Origin: Rhodoplanes sp046000175
Lineage (GTDB): Bacteria; Pseudomonadota; Alphaproteobacteria; Rhizobiales; Xanthobacteraceae
Length of the DNA stretch: 64,000 nt
Assembly (NCBI RefSeq): GCF_046000175.1
Contig: NZ_JBEOMB010000028.1
Span: 1 to 64,000, forward strand
Direction of reading: 5' to 3'
Below are positions 8,840 through 16,871 of the stretch, piece by piece. Positions within the stretch are counted from its first letter, which is position 1; every line of letters starts with the position of its first letter. Both the position numbers and the translations under genes were made by a program. The notes under the pieces were generated by a model. It was not told the DNA's origin. It searched no databases and saw only the letters and a list, made by a program, of their open reading frames with translations.

Positions 8840-8952
8840 GGCGCCGGACGTCCTCCAGGACGCCGTCCAGAACGTCCTCCCGGCCGCCGGCCCGCGCGCC
8901 GGACAACGCCGCCGCGCCTTTCGGGCAGAGGTCCGATCCTGGATTTCGCGCT

Positions 8953-8972
8953 AAGTAACCGTATAGTTACTT
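8953..8972. promoter_or_regulatory. Candidate operator: AAGTAAC-N6-GTTACTT
   Basis: A perfect 7-bp inverted repeat AAGTAAC / GTTACTT with the 6-base spacer CGTATA lies 98 bases upstream of the PfkB kinase start, in AT-richer sequence than its surroundings. Symmetry and size fit a dimeric helix-turn-helix repressor such as a TetR-type protein. No cognate regulator gene is adjacent. Confidence 0.5.
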
Positions 8973-9069
8973 GGCGTCGAGGCGCCACCCGCCGGGGTCC
9001 CACCGGGGTATCCATCGGCGTCCCGCGCGGGATCACGTCACCGTCGATCCGTCCGCCTGCCGGTCCATC

Positions 9070-10155
9070 ATGTCCGAGGGTCTCGCCATTCGTCCGTCCA
9101 GCGTCACGCGCTGGGATTGCCTCGCGCTCGGCGAGGTGATGCTGCGCTTCGACCCGGCCTTCGGTCGGGTCCGGGAGACCCGTCGCGTCCGGGTCTGCGA
9201 GGGCGGTGGCGAGTACAACGTCGCCCGCGCCTTGCGGAAATGCTTCGGGCTGCGCGCCGCCGTCGCGACCGCGCTGCCCGACAGCGAGCTCGGCCGGCTC
9301 GCCGAGGACCTGATCCTGGCGAGCGGCGTCGACACCGCGACGATCCTCTGGCGGTCCTCCGACGCGGTCGGCGCCACCACCCGGGTCGGCCTCAACTTCA
9401 CCGAGAAGGGTTTCGGCGGCCGTGCGGCGCGCGGCTGCATCGATCGCGGGCACTCGGCGGCGTCGCAGATGCAGCCCGGCGAGATCGACTGGGACCGCCT
9501 GTTCGGCCGTGACGGGGTGCGCTGGTTCCACACCGGCGGCATCTTCGCCGGCCTGTCGGACGGCACGGCCGCGGTCGCGCTGGAGGCCGTCCAGGCCGCC
9601 CGCCGGCACGGCACCGTCGTCTCCTACGACCTCAATTTTCGCGAGTCGCTGTGGCAGGGGCGCGGCGGCGCGGCCGCGGCCCGTACCGTCAACCGGGCGA
9701 TCGCGCCGTTCGTCGACGTGATGATCGGCAACCAGGAGGACTTCTTGTCCCGCCTCGGTGTCGAGGTCGCGTTGCCGCATCCGGGCGCCACGCAGTTCGA
9801 TCCCGAGAACGGCGTCGCCGTCGTGTCCGCCGCCGCCGCGGCCTATCCGAACATCAAGGTCGCGGCGACGACGCTGCGCGACGCCCGCACGGCCGGCTTC
9901 AACGATTGGGGCGCTCTGCTGTGGGCCGGCGGCACCGTCCATGCGGCGCGCCCGCGGAGGAATCTCGAGATCTACGACCGCATGGGCGGCGGCGACGCCT
10001 TCGCGTCCGGCCTCGCCTTCGCGTTCCTCACCGGCCGCGGCCCGCAGGCGGCGGTCGACTGCGGCGTCGCCCACGGGGCGCTCGCCATGACGTCGCCCGG
10101 CGACGTCTCGATGGCGGATGCCGACGAGGTTCTGGAATCCGCCGCCGTCGCGTGA
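9070..10155 (+). CDS. PfkB-family sugar kinase (possible 2-keto-3-deoxygluconate kinase)
   Basis: 361 residues from the ATG at 9070; the open frame extends upstream but without a plausible start. PfkB features are the N-terminal LALGEVMLRFDP, the substrate motif GGGEYNVARALRKCFG (about residue 45) and the C-terminal anion-hole/catalytic motif DRMGGGDAFASGLAF (about 305), a G-G-G-D variant of the usual G-A-G-D. The closest recognisable subgroup is KdgK-like kinases phosphorylating 2-keto-3-deoxygluconate or a related sugar acid; the substrate is inferred, not shown. It lies inside the normally tight engB-argB interval, behind a palindromic operator candidate. Confidence 0.75.
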   Translation: MSEGLAIRPSSVTRWDCLALGEVMLRFDPAFGRVRETRRVRVCEGGGEYNVARALRKCFGLRAAVATALPDSELGRLAEDLILASGVDTATILWRSSDAVGATTRVGLNFTEKGFGGRAARGCIDRGHSAASQMQPGEIDWDRLFGRDGVRWFHTGGIFAGLSDGTAAVALEAVQAARRHGTVVSYDLNFRESLWQGRGGAAAARTVNRAIAPFVDVMIGNQEDFLSRLGVEVALPHPGATQFDPENGVAVVSAAAAAYPNIKVAATTLRDARTAGFNDWGALLWAGGTVHAARPRRNLEIYDRMGGGDAFASGLAFAFLTGRGPQAAVDCGVAHGALAMTSPGDVSMADADEVLESAAVA

Positions 10156-10285
10156 TCCTCTCGGCGCGGCCCTGCAGCCCGGTTGCGCCCATTCGGCCCT
10201 TTTCGGTCGGCCTGCGGCCCGGTAAAACCCGCCGCGCGCGCCGTTCCGGCCGCGCCGTCCGTTTGGCCTGCCCCGAGGACCCGCC

Positions 10286-11170
10286 ATGACCGTGTCGCCC
10301 TACGACATCGCCCGCGTGCTGATCGAGGCGCTGCCCCACATGCAGCGCTACGACGAGGAGGTGGTCGTGGTGAAGTACGGCGGCCACGCCATGGGCGAGG
10401 AGGCCGGCGCCAAGAGCTTCGCCCGCGACATCGTGCTGCTCGAGCAGACCGCCATCAATCCCGTGGTGGTGCACGGCGGCGGCCCGCAGATCGGCGGGAT
10501 GCTGAAGCGTCTCGGCATCAAGTCGGAGTTCGCGGCCGGGCTGCGGATCACCGACGCGGCGACCATCGAGGTCGTCGAGATGGTGCTGGCCGGCTCGATC
10601 AACAAGCAGATCGTCGGCTACATCAACGAGGCGGGCGGCAAGGCGGTCGGCCTGTGCGGCAAGGACGGCAACATGGTGACGGCCCGTAAGGTGAGCCGCA
10701 CCGTGGTCGATCCGGGCTCCAGGATCGAGCAGATCGTCGACCTCGGCTTCGTCGGCGAGCCCGACAAGGTCGACACCACGGTGCTCGACGAGATCCTCGG
10801 AAAGCAGCTGATCCCGGTGCTGGCGCCGGTCGCGACCGCGGCCGAGGGCGGCACCTACAACGTGAACGCCGACACGTTCGCCGGCGCGGTCGCCGGTGCG
10901 CTCAAGGCCAAGCGCCTGCTGCTGCTCACCGACGTGCCGGGCGTGCTCGACAAGTCGAAGCAGCTGATCAAGGAGCTGTCGATCGACGACGCGCGTCGCC
11001 TGATCGCCGACGGCACCATCTCGGGCGGCATGATCCCCAAGGTCGAGACCTGCATCTACGCGCTCGAGGCCGGGGTCGAAGGCGTCGTCATCCTGGACGG
11101 CAAGGTCGAGCACGCGGTGCTGCTCGAGCTTTTGACCGATCACGGCGCCGGTACGCTGATCCACCGGTGA
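10286..11170 (+). CDS. argB: Acetylglutamate kinase
   Basis: 294 residues of the amino-acid kinase family. The glycine-rich ATP/substrate loops are VVVVKYGGHAMGE (about residue 28) and VVHGGGPQIGGML (about 63); NVNADTFAGAVAGAL and LLLLTDVPGVL in the second half complete the pattern. ArgB phosphorylates N-acetyl-L-glutamate, the second step of arginine synthesis, and is usually the feedback-controlled step. The engB-argB neighbourhood is conserved in alphaproteobacteria, although here DUF423 and a sugar kinase gene separate them. Confidence 0.96.
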   Translation: MTVSPYDIARVLIEALPHMQRYDEEVVVVKYGGHAMGEEAGAKSFARDIVLLEQTAINPVVVHGGGPQIGGMLKRLGIKSEFAAGLRITDAATIEVVEMVLAGSINKQIVGYINEAGGKAVGLCGKDGNMVTARKVSRTVVDPGSRIEQIVDLGFVGEPDKVDTTVLDEILGKQLIPVLAPVATAAEGGTYNVNADTFAGAVAGALKAKRLLLLTDVPGVLDKSKQLIKELSIDDARRLIADGTISGGMIPKVETCIYALEAGVEGVVILDGKVEHAVLLELLTDHGAGTLIHR

Positions 11171-11425
11171 GTTCGAGGCCGGCATCGCCCGGACTGGCCT
11201 GGGTGGACTAACCGTGATTCGGCTGAATTCGGCGGCGCTGCGGTGTTTCATGCTACCGCGGCGCCTCATCGGAGCCGGAATTCTGTCGTCCTCCGAACCT
11301 ATTGTCCCGTCGGCGCGACCAATCCGGCGGGGCAGGGCCATCGACGCTTGAGTGTGCGGATCGATCCGTGCAAGGTGCGGTGACATTTCCGGATGTTGCT
11401 GCTGCCCGCCACGGAGAGTTCCGAC

Positions 11426-13036
11426 GTGACTGCGCGCTCCACCCGCGTCCTGATGATCTATCCCGAGTTCATCGCGAACTCGTTCTGGCACTACAAGGCG
11501 GCCTGTGAGCTGGTCGGTGCCCGCTATCCCGCCGCGCCGCTCGGGCTGATCACGGTCGCCGCGATGCTGCCCTCCGACTGGGAGGTGCGGCTCGTCAACC
11601 GCAACACCGAGACGCTCGACGACGCCGACATCGCCTGGGCCGATCTCGTGATGATCGGCGGCATGCTCAACCAGCAGCCGGACTTCCTGCATCTGATCGA
11701 CGTCGCGCACCAGCATGGCAAGCCGGTCTGCGTCGGCGGCCCCGACGTGTCGTCGAGCCCGCATCTCTACGCCAAGGCCGATTTCCAGGTGATCGGCGAG
11801 GCCGAGCTGGTCATCGACGATTTCATCGCGGCGTGGGAGCGGGGCGAGCGCGGGGGCGTGTTCACGGCCGAGAAGTACCAGGCCGACATCACCAAGACGC
11901 CGCTGCCGCGCTGGGATCTGCTCACGCTCGACCATTATCTCTACATTGGCGTCCAGTACGCCCGCGGCTGCCCGTTCACCTGCGAGTTCTGCGACATCAT
12001 CGAGCTCTACGGCCGGGTGCCGCGGACCAAGACCAACGATCAGATTCTCGCCGAGCTGCAGGCGCTGCACGACGCCGGCTGGCGCGGCCATGTCGACTTC
12101 GTCGACGACAACTTCATCGGCAACAAGAAGAACATCCGCACCTTGATGCCGCGCCTCACCGCCTGGCAGCAGGAGCGCGGCTTCCCGTTCGAGTTCTCGA
12201 CCGAGGCGTCGATCAATCTCGCCGACGACGACGAGATGATGCAGGCCATGAAGGACGCGAACTTCTTCGCCGTCTTCGTCGGCATCGAGAGCCCGGATCC
12301 CGAGACGCTGGTGCAGATGCGCAAGAAGCAGAACACCAAGCGCAACATCGCCGAGTGCATCCACAAGATCTACGGTTACGGCATGTTCGTGACGGCTGGC
12401 TTCATCGTCGGCTTCGACACCGAGAAGGTGTCGATCGCCGATTCGATGACCCAGTTCATCGAGGAGACGGCGATTCCGGTCTGCATGGTCGGCCTCCTCT
12501 ACGCGCTGCCCGGCACCCAGCTCACGCGCCGCCTCGAGAAGGAGGGCCGGCTGCATCCGGGTCACGACGTGATGCATGTCGAGACCGGCGGCGACCAGTG
12601 CACGCTCGGCTGCAACTTCGACACCCTGCGGCCGCTGCGCGACATTCTGGTCGACTACCGCACCATCCTGCAGAACGTCTTCGATCCGGTCGCCTATGCG
12701 GGCCGGCTGTCGCGCCTCGCCGCGATGATGGACCGCACGGGCCGCCCGCGCGAGTTGCCCGACGGCGACCCGCGCAAGCGGCTCGGCGGCATCGAGGCCG
12801 TGCACCAGATCATCCGCGCCGTGCCGGAGGCGCGCGAGCCGTTCTGGGCCGTGTTCGTCGAGGTGGCGAAGTCGAACCCCGGGGCGCTGCGCTACATCGT
12901 GCTGCTGATGGCGTTCTACCTGCACCTCGGCCCGTTCTCGCGCCACGCCGTCGCGGCGATCGATCGCCGCATCGCCGAGCTGGACGGCGCCGCAGTGACG
13001 CCCGAGCGGCCGCGGGTCGCGGCGACGGCGCACTGA
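11426..13036 (+). CDS. B12-binding-domain radical SAM protein (DUF4070-like)
   Basis: 536 residues from a GTG at 11426, preferred because GGAGAG lies at normal spacing upstream; an ATG at 11393 adds 11 residues. An N-terminal cobalamin-binding-like Rossmann domain (about residues 10-140) lacks the D-x-H-x-x-G base-off motif. The radical SAM core follows with RGCPFTCEFCD (cysteines at about 182, 186 and 189), then a C-terminal region resembling DUF4070. It resembles, but is distinct from, the hopanoid methylase HpnP. The substrate is unknown. It is monocistronic, with a 250-base upstream gap and a hairpin after its stop. Confidence 0.8.
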   Translation: MTARSTRVLMIYPEFIANSFWHYKAACELVGARYPAAPLGLITVAAMLPSDWEVRLVNRNTETLDDADIAWADLVMIGGMLNQQPDFLHLIDVAHQHGKPVCVGGPDVSSSPHLYAKADFQVIGEAELVIDDFIAAWERGERGGVFTAEKYQADITKTPLPRWDLLTLDHYLYIGVQYARGCPFTCEFCDIIELYGRVPRTKTNDQILAELQALHDAGWRGHVDFVDDNFIGNKKNIRTLMPRLTAWQQERGFPFEFSTEASINLADDDEMMQAMKDANFFAVFVGIESPDPETLVQMRKKQNTKRNIAECIHKIYGYGMFVTAGFIVGFDTEKVSIADSMTQFIEETAIPVCMVGLLYALPGTQLTRRLEKEGRLHPGHDVMHVETGGDQCTLGCNFDTLRPLRDILVDYRTILQNVFDPVAYAGRLSRLAAMMDRTGRPRELPDGDPRKRLGGIEAVHQIIRAVPEAREPFWAVFVEVAKSNPGALRYIVLLMAFYLHLGPFSRHAVAAIDRRIAELDGAAVTPERPRVAATAH

Positions 13037-13070
13037 GCCGGGCGCGTTCGCCGGAACCGGGGCGCCCGGC
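13037..13070. terminator. Hairpin between convergent genes
   Basis: A 9-bp perfect stem GCCGGGCGC / GCGCCCGGC with a 16-base loop begins directly after the radical SAM stop codon and lies 35 bases from the stop of the convergent DUF6282 gene. There is no T-tract, so termination is inferred from position and stem strength only. Confidence 0.45.
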
Positions 13071-13105
13071 GGGCCCTCGTCGGGGCGACGGCCGTCACGC
13101 CGACG

Positions 13106-14047
13106 TCACGCCGCCGCGGCCGCGTTGGCGCCGATGCCGGCGAGCCGCATGGCGTTGGTCGAGATCATCTGGCGAACCTCGTCGACGCTGTAGCCGAGCG
13201 ACAGGCATAGCCGCGCGATCATGCGCATGCCTTCGACCGGCGACGGGCAGTCCACCTGGCCGAGATCGGAGCCGAAGAACGTGTTGGCGACGCCGGCGGC
13301 GTCGATCCACGCCCTCAGCTGCTCGGCCGAGTAGACCTTGAACCGGCAATCGATGAACAGGCAGGCGGAGTGCTCGATCATCACGCCGAGATCGAGAAGG
13401 CGCTTCACGTCCTTGGGTACCGCGCCGACCGTGTAGGGCGGGTGGTTGACCAGGAGCCGCTTGCAGCCGCGCTTCCTCGCCTCCTCGAACAGCACCCAGG
13501 CCTCGCTGATGTGCAGGTGGCCGCAGGACAGCACGGCGTCGTATTCGGCGATCAGCTCCAGGATCGGGATGACCTCGGGCACGAGATCGCCGTGCGGGTC
13601 GACCACGGTGAGGGCGGTCGGCTTGCGCATCGCCGACTTGGCGACCAGCAGCTTCTTGTTGTGGCCCTCGCGGATGTGGTTCGCGGCCGACACGGTCGGC
13701 ATCCACACGATGCGGGTGCCGAGCTTGAGCGCGTGCTCGACCGCATAAGGATTGAATCCGCCCATCGCGTTGTTGAGCACGAGGCCGCCGAGCGGCTCGA
13801 CCCCGGTGCCGGCATGGCGCTCGCGGATCAGCTCGACGATCGGCGCGGTCGGGTAATAGTGGTCCTTGAACAGGATCGCCCGCATGCCGGCGGCCCCGGC
13901 CTCCTCCAGCGCGGCGATATGGTCGACGAGCCGCGGCATCACCGAGGGGCCGCTGTGGACGTGCAGGTCGACGGCCCCGCGCATGAGCCCATCGATGACC
14001 GAGTCGGGTACGGCGGCGGACAGCGGGGTGGGCTCGCTCTGGGGCAT
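13106..14047 (-). CDS. DUF6282 family protein, amidohydrolase-like
   Basis: 313 residues. DLHVHSGPS near residue 27 looks like the metal-binding H-x-H of a TIM-barrel amidohydrolase. Further candidate ligands are in FKDHYYP (about 60), SCGHLHISE (about 178), VNHPPYT (about 205) and GSDLGQ near the end of the barrel. The overall sequence fits DUF6282, a family lacking a confirmed reaction. It is probably a cytoplasmic metal-dependent hydrolase or decarboxylase. It stands just downstream of the IclR regulator gene and has a possible IclR half-palindrome about 155 bases upstream, so it may belong to the IclR regulon. Confidence 0.7.
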   Translation of the reverse strand: MPQSEPTPLSAAVPDSVIDGLMRGAVDLHVHSGPSVMPRLVDHIAALEEAGAAGMRAILFKDHYYPTAPIVELIRERHAGTGVEPLGGLVLNNAMGGFNPYAVEHALKLGTRIVWMPTVSAANHIREGHNKKLLVAKSAMRKPTALTVVDPHGDLVPEVIPILELIAEYDAVLSCGHLHISEAWVLFEEARKRGCKRLLVNHPPYTVGAVPKDVKRLLDLGVMIEHSACLFIDCRFKVYSAEQLRAWIDAAGVANTFFGSDLGQVDCPSPVEGMRMIARLCLSLGYSVDEVRQMISTNAMRLAGIGANAAAAA

Positions 14048-14200
14048 CGGTGGTCCTTCTCGGGCGAAGCGGCTGATGGCGATGCGGCCACGCCGGCGCA
14101 GGGACGGCGGGACAAGGGACGGCGGCGCAAGCGCCGGCCGGCCGACGGTCGGGGCGAGCCTAGGGCATGGGCCGGCGGCCGGGACGGCGAAGTCGGCGCG

Positions 14201-14215
14201 TTTCGCATCGTGGAA
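14201..14215. promoter_or_regulatory. Candidate IclR-type operator upstream of DUF6282 gene
   Basis: TTTCGCATCGTGGAA resembles the perfect palindrome GTTCCACATCGTGGAAC at 16291-16307: the centre and right arm are identical (CATCGTGGAA) and the left arm is degenerate. It lies in the 207-base gap between the DUF6282 gene and iclR. Assignment to the nearby IclR protein is inference. Confidence 0.4.
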
Positions 14216-14254
14216 TGCCCCGCGCGTCGCCCCTTGCGGGCGCCGGCGGAGGCC

Positions 14255-15064
14255 TCACGATGCGCCGTCGGCCGGTGCCGGGATGCGGCCGGCGACGAGG
14301 CTGGCATAGCTCGCCTCGATGCCGTCGACGGCGGTCCGCAGCGCCGGCACCAGCACCTCGTCGAGCGTCCTGGCCGTGACGGCGGAGCGGAAATAGGTGA
14401 GCCCGATGGTCGCCAGCACCCGGTCGCCCTGCCGGATCGGCATGGCGATGGTGGACGAGGACTTCGGCTCGACGCGGGGATCGCGGATCGCGTAGCCGTG
14501 CGTGCCGACGAAGGCCCGCACGCCGGCGATGGTCGCGGTCAGGTTGGCGGGCCGGTCCTCGGGGTTGTCCGAGCGGCGCAGCTTCTTCACCAGCGCGCTG
14601 CGCTCGGCCGCCGGGCAGCTCGCGATATAGGCGCGGCCGAGCGCCCGCGACACCAGGCTGAGCCGCATGTTGAGGGTCGCGTGGAACGGCGACATCGGGC
14701 TGTCGGGAATCGTCGAGAACCGCACCGCCACGGCGTCGCCGTCCAGCATGGCGATGGCGATCGGCCATTTCAGCCGCCGCGTCAGGTCGCTGCACCACGG
14801 TCGCGCCGCCTCCACCACCATGGGGGCGCCGTGGAAGCCGGCGCCGAGCGTCGGCGCCAGGGACGTCACGCAATAGCCGCCCAGATGCTTGTCGTTGAGG
14901 ATGTAGCCCTCGGCCACCAGCGTGCCGAGCAAGCGCACGATGGTCGGCTTCGGCAGCCCGGTGTCCTTGTGGAGATCCGCGATGGTCGAGACGCGGCGCT
15001 GATTGACGGCGCGCAGCAGCGCCAGCGCCCTGACGACCGACTGGACCGAACGCGGCGATGTCAC
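14255..15064 (-). CDS. IclR family transcriptional regulator
   Basis: 269 residues from a GTG at 15064; the frame is open further upstream only into the neighbouring gene. The N-terminal winged helix-turn-helix (about residues 5-70) contains VQSVVRALALLRAV and TGLPKPTIVRLLGTL, the hallmark of IclR proteins, followed by the C-terminal GAF-like effector domain (about 85-260). The gene is 43 bases downstream of the quinone oxidoreductase gene on the same strand. It probably regulates the surrounding catabolic genes in response to an aromatic or organic acid effector. Palindromes at 14201 and 16291 are its likely targets. Confidence 0.9.
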   Translation of the reverse strand: MTSPRSVQSVVRALALLRAVNQRRVSTIADLHKDTGLPKPTIVRLLGTLVAEGYILNDKHLGGYCVTSLAPTLGAGFHGAPMVVEAARPWCSDLTRRLKWPIAIAMLDGDAVAVRFSTIPDSPMSPFHATLNMRLSLVSRALGRAYIASCPAAERSALVKKLRRSDNPEDRPANLTATIAGVRAFVGTHGYAIRDPRVEPKSSSTIAMPIRQGDRVLATIGLTYFRSAVTARTLDEVLVPALRTAVDGIEASYASLVAGRIPAPADGAS

Positions 15065-15107
15065 GGTTTCCGGCCCCGCTTCCTGGTCGTCCCGCCCGTG
15101 TCCTCTC

Positions 15108-16100
15108 TTACACGCCGGCCGGATCGACGACGAGCACCACCTTGCCGATCTGGGCGTTGGCGTCGAGCACGGCATGCGCCTCGGCGACCGCATCGAGCGG
15201 GAACGTCGCGCAGATCGGCATCGTGATGCTGCCGTCGGCGAGCAGCGGCCACACCTGATCGATCAGCTCCCTCGCCAGCCGACCCTTGTAGGCGGGCGGG
15301 CGCGGCCGCAGCGTCGAGCCGGTGAGGGTGAGCCGGCGCCGCACCACGGCGCGCAGGTCGATCTCGGCCCGGGTCCCGAGATGGCTCGCCAGCAGCACCA
15401 GCCGGCCGTCCTCGGCGAGCAGATCCATCTGGCGCGCCGTGTAGGGGCCGGCCTGGCCGTCGACGATGACGTCGAAGCCGCGGCCGCCGGTCAGGCGTCG
15501 CAACTCGGTGTCCCAGTCGCCGTGGTAGTCGACCGCGGCCTCGACCCCGAAGCCCGCCAGCACGTTGCGCTTCTCCGCCGTGCCGGCCGTGGCGAAGACG
15601 CGGGCGCGGCGCAGATGCCGGGCGATCTGGATCACGGCGAGGCCGACCCCGCTGGTGCCGCCCTGCATCAGCACGGTCTCGCCCTCGGCCAGTCGCCCGA
15701 GCCAGATCAGGTTGTTCCACGCCGTCATGAACACTTCCGGAAGGGCCGCCGCCTGGACGAAGCCGAAGCCCTCCGGCAGCGGCATGCATTGCGGCGCCGG
15801 CACGACGCAGTGCTCGGCATAGCCGCCGCCGGTGACGAGGGCACACACCGCGTCGCCCGGTCGCGGCCAATCAACGTCGGCGCCGACCGCCTCGACCACG
15901 CCGGCGATGTCGAGCCCCGGAATGTCGGAGGCGCCGGGCGGCGGCGGGTAGAAGCCGCGGCGCTGCTGCACGTCGGGCCGGTTCACGCCGGCGGCGACGA
16001 CCCGGACCAGCACCTCGCCGGGGCCGGGCTCCGGTCGCGGCCGCTCGGCGAGGCGCAGCACCTCGGGTCCGCCGGGGGTGGTGATCTCGATGACTCGCAT
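15108..16100 (-). CDS. NAD(P)H:quinone oxidoreductase, zinc-independent MDR family
   Basis: 330 residues from MRVIEI at 16100; upstream in-frame sequence translates the palindromic repeat and is not coding. Medium-chain dehydrogenase/reductase fold: an N-terminal GroES-like domain with GLDIAGVVEAVGADV, then the Rossmann segment MQGGTSGVGLAVIQIA (about residues 140-165). The catalytic zinc ligands of alcohol dehydrogenases are absent, as expected for the QOR/PIG3 group that reduces quinones or enones with NADPH. It is divergent from the maoC-ligase operon and co-directional with iclR. Confidence 0.85.
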   Translation of the reverse strand: MRVIEITTPGGPEVLRLAERPRPEPGPGEVLVRVVAAGVNRPDVQQRRGFYPPPPGASDIPGLDIAGVVEAVGADVDWPRPGDAVCALVTGGGYAEHCVVPAPQCMPLPEGFGFVQAAALPEVFMTAWNNLIWLGRLAEGETVLMQGGTSGVGLAVIQIARHLRRARVFATAGTAEKRNVLAGFGVEAAVDYHGDWDTELRRLTGGRGFDVIVDGQAGPYTARQMDLLAEDGRLVLLASHLGTRAEIDLRAVVRRRLTLTGSTLRPRPPAYKGRLARELIDQVWPLLADGSITMPICATFPLDAVAEAHAVLDANAQIGKVVLVVDPAGV

Positions 16101-16140
16101 GCGCTGCTCCGGCGGGACTTGCTGCTGTCGATCCCGGTTC

Positions 16141-16221
16141 CGCTCATCCCCGCGCAAGCGGGGATCCACGGGCCGCGTGCCGTGTCGCCTCCGGGTCCCC
16201 GCCTTCGCGGGGACGAACGGG
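16141..16221. repeat. Intergenic palindrome, family E (copy 1)
   Basis: Two hairpins in tandem: TCCCCGCGCAAGCGGGGA and GTCCCCGCCTTCGCGGGGAC, with about 30 bases between. A related element with outer arms GTTCCCGCG / CGCGGGAAC lies at 49276-49350. The element is in the 305-base divergent region between the oxidoreductase and maoC genes, beside the IclR-type palindrome; nothing else is seen there. Confidence 0.75.
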
Positions 16222-16290
16222 GGGATGGGGCATCGTCGGCCAGGTGATCTACCGCGCCGACCGGGCCGGCCGCAGCCGACCCACCTGTTC

Positions 16291-16307
16291 GTTCCACATC
16301 GTGGAAC
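16291..16307. promoter_or_regulatory. Candidate IclR operator GTTCCAC-ATC-GTGGAAC
   Basis: A perfect 7-bp inverted repeat with a 3-base centre lies between the divergent oxidoreductase and maoC genes, 99 bases upstream of maoC. The TTCCAC...GTGGAA symmetry is typical of IclR-family sites. A degenerate copy at 14201 precedes the DUF6282 gene on the other side of iclR. Binding by the local IclR protein is inference. Confidence 0.6.
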
Positions 16308-16405
16308 GCACCCAGAGCCCGATTGTGCCGACGGGGCGTTCCCGAAACCATCCGCCCGCGCCGACGACGCCGGCCACCGCACGACGCGAGAAGGGCAAGA
16401 GGGGA

Positions 16406-16864
16406 ATGATCACGGTCGAGACCCCGATGGATCTGAAGGCCCACGAGGGGCAGGATCTCGGGCATTCCGCATGGACGACCATCGATCAGCCGATGCTCGC
16501 CGGCTTCGCGGCGCTGACCGGCGACGACCACTGGATCCATGTCGACACGGCGCGCGCCGCGGCCGAGATGCCGGGCGGCCGCACCATTTCGCACGGGCTC
16601 CTGGTCTTGTCGCTCGGACCCCGCCTGCAGCGCCAGATCTACACGATCCGCCGGCGCGGCAAGGGGCTCAACTACGGCTACGACAAGCTGCGCTTCGTGG
16701 CGCCCGTGCCGGTCGACTCGCGGGTCCGGCTGGCGCTCGCCCTCGTCGCGGTCGCGCCGCATGCGATGGGCGCCCGCATCGTCACCCGCCAGACCTTCGA
16801 GATCGAAGGGGCGGAGCGGCCCGCCGTCGCCGCCGAGCACATCCTGCTGGTCGCGAACGCATGA
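16406..16864 (+). CDS. MaoC family dehydratase (hot-dog fold)
   Basis: 152 residues from the ATG at 16406, which follows an AGAGGGGA ribosome binding site. One hot-dog domain with the hydratase-2 signature: FAALTGDDHWIHVDTARA near residues 32-50 gives the catalytic Asp/His pair, followed by GRTISHGLLVLSL. Proteins of this type hydrate or dehydrate enoyl-CoA thioesters. The stop is eight bases before the start of the acyl-CoA ligase, indicating an operon in which the ligase makes the CoA thioester that this enzyme acts on. Confidence 0.88.
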   Translation: MITVETPMDLKAHEGQDLGHSAWTTIDQPMLAGFAALTGDDHWIHVDTARAAAEMPGGRTISHGLLVLSLGPRLQRQIYTIRRRGKGLNYGYDKLRFVAPVPVDSRVRLALALVAVAPHAMGARIVTRQTFEIEGAERPAVAAEHILLVANA

Positions 16865-16871
16865 GGGCCGC

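Noticed and set aside
10028..13033. 1001-codon minus-strand frame across argB and the radical SAM gene
   Set aside because: Runs antisense through two well-supported genes and has no recognisable domain.
11426..13036. Identification of the radical SAM protein as hopanoid methylase HpnP or HpnR
   Set aside because: Similarity is to the general B12-radical SAM layout; the N-terminal and C-terminal sequences differ from HpnP as I recall it and no hopanoid genes are adjacent.
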